From the NCBI GenBank assembly GCA_018268105.1, contig JAFDXG010000062.1:62001-126000 (forward strand): a stretch of 64,000 nt of DNA, given 5' to 3'. The notes under the pieces are model-generated. The model saw only the letters and a program-made list of their open reading frames with translations. It did not search any database and had not been told where the DNA came from. This DNA is from Bacteroidota bacterium (lineage in GTDB: Bacteria; Bacteroidota; Bacteroidia; Chitinophagales; Chitinophagaceae). Numbering within the stretch: position 1 is the stretch's first letter; each line of letters opens with the position of its first letter. The translations under genes and the position numbers were made by a program. Positions 52,888 to 60,341 of the stretch are shown here, one piece after another.

Positions 52888-55800
52888 CTATACTTCATCT
52901 TTAGCAACTCTTACTTTCAGGTGCTGCACATGCAGCTTCATCTTTTTCTTTTTGCTGATTTTTTCTTCAATGCCCGCAAATAGTACATACAATCCCGGCA
53001 CTAGTATTACTCCGAACACAGTGCCGGTAAACATTCCTCCCGCTGCCGCCATGCCAATAGACCGGTTGCCCAGTGCGCCGGCGCCTGAAGCAATACACAG
53101 CGGGATCAACCCGGCAATAAAGGCAAACGAAGTCATGAGTATGGGGCGCAACCTTGACGCGGCGCCCTCAATGGCAGACTGCAATATGGTAACCCCAAGC
53201 TTTTTACGCTGTATGGCAAACTCCACGATTAGAATAGCATTTTTGCCCAGCAAACCTATCAGCATCACCAGCGCTACCTGCGCATAAATATTATTTTCAA
53301 GCCCCGCCAACTTCAACGCGGCAAAGGAGCCTATAATACCTGCAGGCAAAGAAAGAATAACGGAAAGCGGTAGCAGGAAACTTTCGTATTGTGCAGAAAG
53401 TATAAGATATACGAATACAAGACAGATTAGGAATATATATGCTGCCTGGTTGCCCGACAATATCTGCTCACGTGTCATCCCCGACCATTCGTAGTCAAAA
53501 CCACGCGGCAATACCTTTGCCGCTACGGTCTCCATAGTTTTAATCGCATCACCGCTGCTCTTTCCTTCAGCGGCATCTCCGTTGAGCAAAGCGGATATAT
53601 ACATGTTATACCTTGTAAGCTGCTCCGGCCCATATACCCTTTCCAGCCTTATGAAAGTGGAAAACGGCACCATCTCACCCGAGCTGTTTTTGAGATATAG
53701 CCTGAGTATATCTTCCGGGCTTTTCCTATACTGAGGATAAGCCTGCACCATCACTTTGTACATTTGGCCAAACCGGATGAAGTTGGTAGCGTAATAGCTC
53801 CCCAGCAAAGTTTGTAAAGTACTCATGGCGTTGTCAATCGTAATCCCTTTTTTGGCGGCAATTTCCTGATCTACATGGATCATATATTGCGGGAAGTTGG
53901 GATTGAATCCCGTAAAAATATTTTTTACTACCCCGGTTTCTTCTGCTGCCGCAATGAGTTCTTTGGCTACGGTTTCTGTACGTTGCAGGTCGCCGCTTCC
54001 TGTTTTATCAAGCAGGCGAAACTCAAATCCGGAGGAGTTGCCAAAACCTGGCACGGTAGGCGGCGGCAAAAATTCAATCTTTGCATCCGTAATATGGCTC
54101 GTTTGTTTTTCTAACTCGCTAATGAGGCCGGCAACAGATTCTTTGCGTTCATCCCATGCTTTCATGTTGATCATTGCCATCCCATAGGATGCCCCGGATA
54201 CTTCGGTGATCAGGCTGTATCCGGCAAGTGTGGAAATATTATCTACCGCTTTTTGTTTCTCCGCCACCCTTTGTATTTCATCCAGTACGGCACCGGTGCG
54301 TTCAACGGTTGAGCCTGATGGCGTAGTAACGTTTACATAAATGATCCCCTGGTCTTCGGTAGGAATAAAACCCGAAGGAAGAATAGCGCTGAACCCCCAG
54401 GTACCTGCAAAAAAGATCACAAGCATCAGCAAGGTTACCCATCTCCTTCCCGCCAATCTTCCAACGAGCGACTGGTATTTATTTTGTGTTTTGTCGTATA
54501 CCCTGTTGAACCCTCCGAAGAACTTCTGCAAAAGATTTTTCTTTTTTCCCGGATTGGAATGCCGCAGCATCATTGCACATAGGGCAGGCGTTAGCGTCAG
54601 TGCGTTTATCCCAGATATTACAATTGAAATAGCAAGGGTAAGGGAGAACTGCCGGTAAAATACCCCCACCGGGCCCGATAGAAAGGCAACCGGGATAAAC
54701 ACTGCCGACATCACCAGGGTAATGGCCATTATCGCGCCGCTAATTTCCTTCATGGCGGCAATGGTGGCATCCATGGCGCTTACATGGTCCTCACTCATTT
54801 TTACATGCACCGCTTCTACCACCACAATGGCATTGTCTACCACTATACCAATGGCCAGTACAAGGGCAAATAAGGTGAGCAGGTTGATGGAGAACCCAAG
54901 CATCAATATAAAAGCAAGCGTGCCCACAAGGGCCACCGGAACAGCGAGGGCCGGAATAAGGGTAGAACGAAAATCCTGCAGGAATAAGAATACGACAATA
55001 AATACCAGTATAAACGCTTCCAGTAGCGTCCTCAGTACTTCGTGAATAGATGCATCGAGGAAGCGCGAAACATCATAAGCAAAATTATAATCCATGCCAG
55101 GCACAAAGGATGATTCCTTCAGGTCCGTCATGGTCTTTTTAATATTATTGATTACCTCTTTTGCATTGGAACCGGGGCGCTGTTTAATCATAATGGAAGC
55201 GGAAGGCTTTCCATCGGTTTTTGATTCCATATTATAGCTGAGTGCGCCAAATTCTACATCGGCCACATCTTTCAATCGCAGTATTGAACCATCGGAACCG
55301 GCCCTGATTACAATATTTTTATACTCCTGGGGTTCTGAAAATTTTCCGGTATATCTCAGTACATATTCAAGAGTATTGTTTTCCATGCCTGAACTTTCAC
55401 CGGTTTTGCCGGGTGCAGCTTCTACATTCTGATTGCGCAATGCGGTTATTACTTCGTCTGCGGATACCTGGTAGGCCAGCATCCTGTCTGGTTTAAGCCA
55501 CACACGCATGGCGTAATCTTTGGCGCCCATAATCTCTACGAACCCCACACCGTCAATACGTTTCAACTCTTTCAATACATTAATATCTGTAAAATTGAAT
55601 ATGAAACGCTCATCCATGGAAGTATCTGTGCTCACGATATTCAGATAGAGCAACATACTGTTTACTTCCTTTTCCGTTACCACACCTGCCTTAATTACTT
55701 CTTCGGGCAATTCATCCAGTACTGTTGTTACCCGGTTTTGTACGTTTACCGCCGCCTGATCGGGATCGGTGCCTACTTTGAATGAAATAGAAATAAGCGT

Positions 55801-56061
55801 GGTGCCGTTGTTGCTGGTAACGGTATTCATATACGTCATACCAGGTACGCCGTTGATGGCCCGCTCAAGCGGCGTTGCTACCGCATCGGCGCATACCTGT
55901 GCATTGGCGCCGATATATTTTGCGGTAACCGTAACAGATGGTGGAACAATATCGGGGAACTGTGTTACCGGAAGGGTAAATAACGCAAGCACCCCCAAAA
56001 TGGTGATGATAATAGAAATGACCAGTGAAAGTATTGGTCGCCTGATAAAAGTTTCGATCAT
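52888..56061 (-). CDS. RND multidrug efflux permease (HAE1/AcrB type)
   Basis: A 1057-aa inner-membrane proton antiporter with 12 helices and two large periplasmic porter domains. The start MIETFIRRPILSLVISIIIT and GIVVDNAIVVVEAV (about 405-418) are family hallmarks. In the proton relay, the Asp pair of AcrB (Asp407-Asp408) is here Asp409-Asn410, so only one acidic residue remains. HAE1 pumps export hydrophobic drugs and bile-like compounds. It lies between the membrane-fusion gene (131 bp upstream) and the outer-membrane factor. Confidence 0.92.
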   Translation of the reverse strand: MIETFIRRPILSLVISIIITILGVLALFTLPVTQFPDIVPPSVTVTAKYIGANAQVCADAVATPLERAINGVPGMTYMNTVTSNNGTTLISISFKVGTDPDQAAVNVQNRVTTVLDELPEEVIKAGVVTEKEVNSMLLYLNIVSTDTSMDERFIFNFTDINVLKELKRIDGVGFVEIMGAKDYAMRVWLKPDRMLAYQVSADEVITALRNQNVEAAPGKTGESSGMENNTLEYVLRYTGKFSEPQEYKNIVIRAGSDGSILRLKDVADVEFGALSYNMESKTDGKPSASIMIKQRPGSNAKEVINNIKKTMTDLKESSFVPGMDYNFAYDVSRFLDASIHEVLRTLLEAFILVFIVVFLFLQDFRSTLIPALAVPVALVGTLAFILMLGFSINLLTLFALVLAIGIVVDNAIVVVEAVHVKMSEDHVSAMDATIAAMKEISGAIMAITLVMSAVFIPVAFLSGPVGVFYRQFSLTLAISIVISGINALTLTPALCAMMLRHSNPGKKKNLLQKFFGGFNRVYDKTQNKYQSLVGRLAGRRWVTLLMLVIFFAGTWGFSAILPSGFIPTEDQGIIYVNVTTPSGSTVERTGAVLDEIQRVAEKQKAVDNISTLAGYSLITEVSGASYGMAMINMKAWDERKESVAGLISELEKQTSHITDAKIEFLPPPTVPGFGNSSGFEFRLLDKTGSGDLQRTETVAKELIAAAEETGVVKNIFTGFNPNFPQYMIHVDQEIAAKKGITIDNAMSTLQTLLGSYYATNFIRFGQMYKVMVQAYPQYRKSPEDILRLYLKNSSGEMVPFSTFIRLERVYGPEQLTRYNMYISALLNGDAAEGKSSGDAIKTMETVAAKVLPRGFDYEWSGMTREQILSGNQAAYIFLICLVFVYLILSAQYESFLLPLSVILSLPAGIIGSFAALKLAGLENNIYAQVALVMLIGLLGKNAILIVEFAIQRKKLGVTILQSAIEGAASRLRPILMTSFAFIAGLIPLCIASGAGALGNRSIGMAAAGGMFTGTVFGVILVPGLYVLFAGIEEKISKKKKMKLHVQHLKVRVAKDEV

Positions 56062-56192
56062 ACCTGATGAATAATTATTTAATAAGGGTGCATTTAGATA
56101 AATGAAATATTTATATGCAATGCATACAAAAGTTAGATGCCTGCATGTATACTCCTGTACCTGCAGGGATTTTGCGGCGATAAGTAATTACG

Positions 56193-57290
56193 CTATAGTT
56201 GTTTTGTAACTGTTACAGGAGTGATGCGTGCCCCGTCTTTTATATTCTGCACGCCTTCATACAAAATTTTATCTCCTTTTTCAAGACCGTCTGCGATTAT
56301 ATAATACTGCGCCACCCTTGTCTGTGGGATTACTGAAGTCATCTTCACCGTATTATCATTGTTTACCACAAAAACATAGTCTTTATCCTGAATTTCAAAT
56401 ACGGATTTTTGTGGAACGATCAGCGCGTCTTTGATAGGTGAAGTCAGCCTAACCTTTCCGGTCGCGCCGTGTTTGAGCAATTTTGAAGGGTTGGGGAATT
56501 TTGCCCTGAATGCTATTGAGCCGGTACCTTCGTCAAATTCGCTTTCAACCGTTTCTATCTTTCCCAACTGGTTATAAATAGTTCCGTCTGCCAGTAGCAA
56601 CCCCACCGTACTACCGCTGCGTTGTTCCTGGGAAGACTTTCTGTAGTGGAGGTATTCGTTTTCGGATACATTAAAGTAGGCGTATATCTCATGATTGTCT
56701 GAGATAGTAGTTAATAACGCGCCTTCATCAACAAGGCTGCCCGCTTTTAATGGGATGCGGTCAATAATACCGTCAAAAGGAGAACGTATATAGGTATAAG
56801 ACAACCGGGTCTCCGCACTTTTCTGAATAGAAACAGCTTCTTCAACCATCGCTTCTGCAGCTTTTAATTTTGCTTTTGCCATCTCAAGCTCGGTAGGCGA
56901 AACAATATTTTTAGCCAGCAGGATGCTCACCCGCTTCAGTTCCACTTCGGCAGTCTTCGCTTGCGCTTTGGCGTTGTTTACATTTGCCCGGGCTTTCTCC
57001 AATTGGTTTACAAATTCGTGATCGTCCAGTTGAAACAATGGCTCCCCCTTCTTTACTGCATGACCTTCGTCTACAAATATTTTACTTAAAAAGCCCTGCA
57101 CCCTTGCACGAATCTCCACGTTCTTCACGGCTTCAATACTGGTTACATAATCGTGTTGCAAAATAGTATCCGTTAAGCTTACCTGCATCACCGGCAACTG
57201 AGGTAATACAGTTTTGTCTTCCACATTTCCCTTGGCCGTACAGCCTGCTGCAAAAGTGCATATCATTAAATAATACCAATAATTTCTCAT
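56193..57290 (-). CDS. RND efflux periplasmic adaptor (membrane fusion protein)
   Basis: A 365-aa lipoprotein (lipobox FAAGC near residue 17) that links the permease to the outer-membrane factor. It has the lipoyl-like half motif RVQGFLSKIFVDEGHAVKKGEPLFQLD (about 62-88), a coiled-coil hairpin (about 90-155), the second half RSPFDGIIDRIPLKAGSLVDEGALLTTI and a beta-barrel domain. Complete and of normal length. Confidence 0.93.
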   Translation of the reverse strand: MRNYWYYLMICTFAAGCTAKGNVEDKTVLPQLPVMQVSLTDTILQHDYVTSIEAVKNVEIRARVQGFLSKIFVDEGHAVKKGEPLFQLDDHEFVNQLEKARANVNNAKAQAKTAEVELKRVSILLAKNIVSPTELEMAKAKLKAAEAMVEEAVSIQKSAETRLSYTYIRSPFDGIIDRIPLKAGSLVDEGALLTTISDNHEIYAYFNVSENEYLHYRKSSQEQRSGSTVGLLLADGTIYNQLGKIETVESEFDEGTGSIAFRAKFPNPSKLLKHGATGKVRLTSPIKDALIVPQKSVFEIQDKDYVFVVNNDNTVKMTSVIPQTRVAQYYIIADGLEKGDKILYEGVQNIKDGARITPVTVTKQL

Positions 57291-57418
57291 CCTGTATATT
57301 TTGAAAAAAATACATTAACCTGTTCCTTTAAATGGACTGCAGGCAATACATCCCTTTGTTGTTTAAAGAAAATTAACCACGTTGTACGCGCAGCAATTGC
57401 TGCAAAAACAGAAAGGCA

Positions 57419-57841
57419 TCAGAATGGGGTAAGCCTGAATATAAAGTTGTGGGATTGCAACAAAGGCAGGCTGCGGGGATCTTCTATAGGAATGGCAGAA
57501 GTATGCAGGGCAAATTGCTTTTTTGTGGAATGAGGGGCACTGATGTCTTTTGCAAAAGAGCTATTAGGCGCCCTTCGCTTCAGGTTGAAAAAATGATAGC
57601 TGAAATCCGATTTTTCCGAGCCGGGAAGATAATCCGTCAAACCCGCAACATTCTCAAGAATCAGTTCAAACACCGTTGAACGGTTGAGATCATCAGGGTG
57701 GGAGGGGTTAAGTGAATGACCTTGTGTAACATGTTCCGAATAGTGAAAATTTCCACCAGGCAAGAAAGTCATCAGATTGAGAAAGCTGAAAAGCAGGAGA
57801 TATGCCACCCCTATTTTTAACTTTTGCGCTTTTTCGATCAT
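57419..57841 (-). CDS. unknown exported 140-aa protein heading the RND operon
   Basis: A 140-aa protein with an N-terminal membrane or signal segment (about 8-28). The rest is hydrophilic, with several His and Ser residues (HYSEHVTQGHSLNPSHPDD, about 33-51) and SYHFFNLKRRAPNSSFAKD. No family was recognised. It is the first gene after a consensus promoter, 128 bp before the adaptor gene, and is probably co-transcribed with the pump. It may be a sensor or accessory factor of the pump, but that is inference only. Confidence 0.65.
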   Translation of the reverse strand: MIEKAQKLKIGVAYLLLFSFLNLMTFLPGGNFHYSEHVTQGHSLNPSHPDDLNRSTVFELILENVAGLTDYLPGSEKSDFSYHFFNLKRRAPNSSFAKDISAPHSTKKQFALHTSAIPIEDPRSLPLLQSHNFIFRLTPF

Positions 57842-57926
57842 AAAAAATGTTATTGTAAAAACTACCTCCGGTGAAACCCCTTGCAGCTATTGCCGGGGAG
57901 ATTTTAATTAAGGTTGAATTTTCGCG

Positions 57927-57958
57927 CAAAAATATATGATGGGCTTTAGAAAAACAAA
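57927..57958 (-). promoter_or_regulatory. promoter of the RND efflux operon
   Basis: On the minus strand TTTG (57955-57958), a 20-nt spacer and TATTTTTG (57927-57934) form a consensus promoter 85 bp before the 140-aa gene. The leader contains CCCC...GGGG hairpin arms (about 57870-57900). The rest of 57842-58056 holds nothing else recognisable. Confidence 0.65.
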
Positions 57959-58056
57959 AAGAGAACCGGCTTATATTCTGTAAAAAAGTTAAATATTTCT
58001 ATCCATCCCAATAAATTCTGCAGGGACATGGCAGATTCTTTAAAAATAAATAACAT

Positions 58057-58638
58057 TTAATAATAAGGACTAATCATATAGTACACCAATACACCTGTAA
58101 TTGAAACATAGAGCCATATCGGCCAGGTAATTTTCGCAATTTTGCGATGCCTGGGCCATTCGGCTGTTAATGCCCGGTAGGCGGTGAACAAAATAAAAGG
58201 AAGCACAATTCCTGCGAGCGGTATATGGGTTGCGAGAATTATGAAATACAATAAACGTTTGCCACCCGCTGCAGTTTTCTCCGCTTCTGACAGCACACCA
58301 TTGTGATCTATGTCGCCAAACTTTGATTCGCCTGCAAATAAATGATGACAGACATAAGAAATTAAAAACAAAACAGATAATATCAGGGCTGATAGCATAA
58401 TCCTTTTATGAAGCAGGTAATGTTTGCTCCTTATTGCTATTAGCCCAGCCACCAGCAAAATTGAAACTATAGAATTTATTATTGCATTGAATAATGCAAA
58501 TAGGTGTACATCAAATCCGAGATTCACATTCACTTTAACACGGTTCAAAATAACTATTACGGTAAATAATATAAAAGAAATTACCCAGATCAACCGAACG
58601 GCTAACTTGTCATTTTTTCGCATCTGAGCCTGAAGCAT
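58057..58638 (-). CDS. DUF420 membrane protein with an EF-hand loop
   Basis: A 193-aa protein with about five membrane helices. Its pattern (HLFALFNAIINSIVSILLVAGLIAIR and RHRKIAKITWPIWLYVSITGVLVYYM) fits DUF420, found with SCO proteins and cytochrome oxidases, where it may assist copper or haem delivery. Between helices, residues 109-120 are a perfect EF-hand loop, D-I-D-H-N-G-V-L-S-E-A-E, in the extracytoplasmic or cytoplasmic loop after a His pair (CHH, 97-99). Such a loop suggests Ca2+ binding. It is the last gene of a three-gene minus-strand cluster with SCO. Confidence 0.85.
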   Translation of the reverse strand: MLQAQMRKNDKLAVRLIWVISFILFTVIVILNRVKVNVNLGFDVHLFALFNAIINSIVSILLVAGLIAIRSKHYLLHKRIMLSALILSVLFLISYVCHHLFAGESKFGDIDHNGVLSEAEKTAAGGKRLLYFIILATHIPLAGIVLPFILFTAYRALTAEWPRHRKIAKITWPIWLYVSITGVLVYYMISPYY

Positions 58639-58716
58639 GTTTAAGAAACTTTTATTTGTGAGTGGAATTCATGTTGCTGGTTTAGGAGGCAGTATGTCCT
58701 GCATTTTCCTTATACC

Positions 58717-59400
58717 TTAACGTTTTTTCTTCTTTTCTTTCTCCAGCATCAGGAGTACAATATCGTTAGCCAGTTTATTCAAATGCAGGCTGTCGAGCCC
58801 GTTGTACCAGCCTCTTACAACCCGGTCTTTATCCAGCATAAAAAAATATTCTGTATGAATGAAGTTGGTATCTATATTGGTATCGGCAACATTGGCTTTA
58901 AATTCTTTTTTAGCAATATCATATATTTCTTCCCTGCTCCCGGTAAGCAGCCACCAGGTATCGGGATTAATCCCATATTTATCTGAATATTTTTTCAGCC
59001 GCTCAGCAGAATCACGTTTAGGATCTACCGAAAACGATAAGAACCTTACTACTGTATCAGTTTTGTTAAAGGCATCCTGCAGCCGTTTCATATTTCTTGT
59101 GAGGGTTGGGCAAATATTGGGGCAGGATGTAAAAAAGAAATCTGCAACGATTATTTTGCCTTTCAGGTCGTTTAAGGATACCTGCTTATCCAACTGGTTG
59201 GTAAGTGTAAAATTTCTTACCTGGTGCCAGATAGTGTCCTGTACTTCTTTCCCATAATCATTCCGGGTGACCACCGTATCATAAAAATAGCGTTTTGGCA
59301 GTACTACTGCTTTAGCGCTAAAGAAGGTGAGTAAAAAATAACATAACAAAGGAAGAGCTAAAGCCATTAGCACTGCAACAAAAGATTTTTTGCTCATCAT
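58717..59400 (-). CDS. SCO1/SenC family protein
   Basis: A 227-aa membrane-anchored thioredoxin-fold protein with an N-terminal helix (about 8-28). The copper-binding motif C93-x3-C97 (TSCPNICPT) and His182 (FIHTEYFF) are intact, so it can bind copper and help assemble the CuA centre of cytochrome oxidase. It lies 78 bp upstream of the DUF420 gene, a frequent pair. The T9SS-like gene ends 22 bp before it. Confidence 0.93.
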   Translation of the reverse strand: MMSKKSFVAVLMALALPLLCYFLLTFFSAKAVVLPKRYFYDTVVTRNDYGKEVQDTIWHQVRNFTLTNQLDKQVSLNDLKGKIIVADFFFTSCPNICPTLTRNMKRLQDAFNKTDTVVRFLSFSVDPKRDSAERLKKYSDKYGINPDTWWLLTGSREEIYDIAKKEFKANVADTNIDTNFIHTEYFFMLDKDRVVRGWYNGLDSLHLNKLANDIVLLMLEKEKKKKR

Positions 59401-59422
59401 ATTGGCGCAAAGATAAGCCCTT

Positions 59423-60064
59423 CTATTGTTTCAGGATTCTTTTAAACTCGTTAATAGCATTGCCCCGGATAGATAAAATATAATTACCCCTGGGGATGCT
59501 GTACATATCTAATATATGCTGCAAGTAGCGGGTTGTTTTTTTGAACTGATAGCCACGTATATATTTCCCGCTCAGGTCATAAAGAGTGCAGATAATATCA
59601 CCCATCTCATCATTATTAATAATAAGAGAGGCATTATTGAAAACCGGGTTAGGCATAATGCTGATCTCCGTTTTTACCTGACTGGGATAGTTAACTGATT
59701 TTACCCCGGAAAAAATGACCTGTCCCATGTTGTTCTTACAGGCAAGACGATAACAACTGCTGTCTGAAAATGGTAGCTGCTCAGAAAATTCATATTTTTC
59801 TCCCTGCTCAAATTCCCCGGCAGTTAATGTATGAATGGGTTTGAAAGCTAATCCATCCGTAGATCGCTCTACAATTAAGCTTACACTGTCTGCAATATTG
59901 CGTGATACCTGCCACCTGAGCTGAACCGTGTTATTGATAAGCTTTACCCCGAAGGAATCAATATTGATGAATGAAGAATCCTGTGCAAAGGATATACTAT
60001 GCACAAGCAGGCAGAATAGCCAGGGTAGAGTAGAAGAAAACGATTTACTGCTAAATATCCTCAT
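59423..60064 (-). CDS. secreted protein with T9SS-like C-terminal domain
   Basis: A 213-aa exported protein with a signal peptide (about 1-27, ending ISFAQ). A fibronectin-type-III-like domain (about 38-125, LRWQVSRNIADSVSLIVERSTDG) is followed by a type A sorting-like tail (about 133-213) with ISIMPNPVFNNASLIIN, LYDLSGKYI and GNYILSIRGN. It probably goes to the surface by T9SS. It lies 22 bp upstream of the SCO gene, which is unusual, and may share its transcript. Confidence 0.8.
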   Translation of the reverse strand: MRIFSSKSFSSTLPWLFCLLVHSISFAQDSSFINIDSFGVKLINNTVQLRWQVSRNIADSVSLIVERSTDGLAFKPIHTLTAGEFEQGEKYEFSEQLPFSDSSCYRLACKNNMGQVIFSGVKSVNYPSQVKTEISIMPNPVFNNASLIINNDEMGDIICTLYDLSGKYIRGYQFKKTTRYLQHILDMYSIPRGNYILSIRGNAINEFKRILKQ

Positions 60065-60184
60065 ACAAAGCTGGATTGGACTTCCGGGTTTGCTTCAAAA
60101 ATGTGATGGGTAACAAAAATGAAGGGAGATTGAAAACGCGAAAATTATGCCAGTCGTATTATGGAATTCATAATTATTTATTAA

Positions 60185-60204
60185 AACGGTTAGGGCTAAC
60201 CGTT
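60185..60204 (-). terminator. terminator downstream of the two-domain lipoprotein gene
   Basis: AACGGTTA (60185-60192) pairs with TAACCGTT (60197-60204), loop GGGC; on the minus strand it is followed by TTAATAAAT. A second 7-bp hairpin (60241-60247 with 60260-60266) lies between it and the gene end. The rest of 60065-60341 holds nothing else. Confidence 0.6.
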
Positions 60205-60341
60205 ATCAGACAATGAAAAATAAGGTTAAGGGTTTATGATGCAGGCTAAATCTATTCGCAGCCTGCTTAATATTCAGACAGTTTTTTCTGTATGATCAGA
60301 GATTTTTCCAATGTATTTAAGTACAAAAAAACAGTATCGGT

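Noticed and set aside
57388..57403. GCAGCAATTGCTGC palindrome between the 140-aa and adaptor genes
   Set aside because: The arms run straight into each other with almost no loop, and the T-rich stretch lies on the wrong side for the minus-strand operon.
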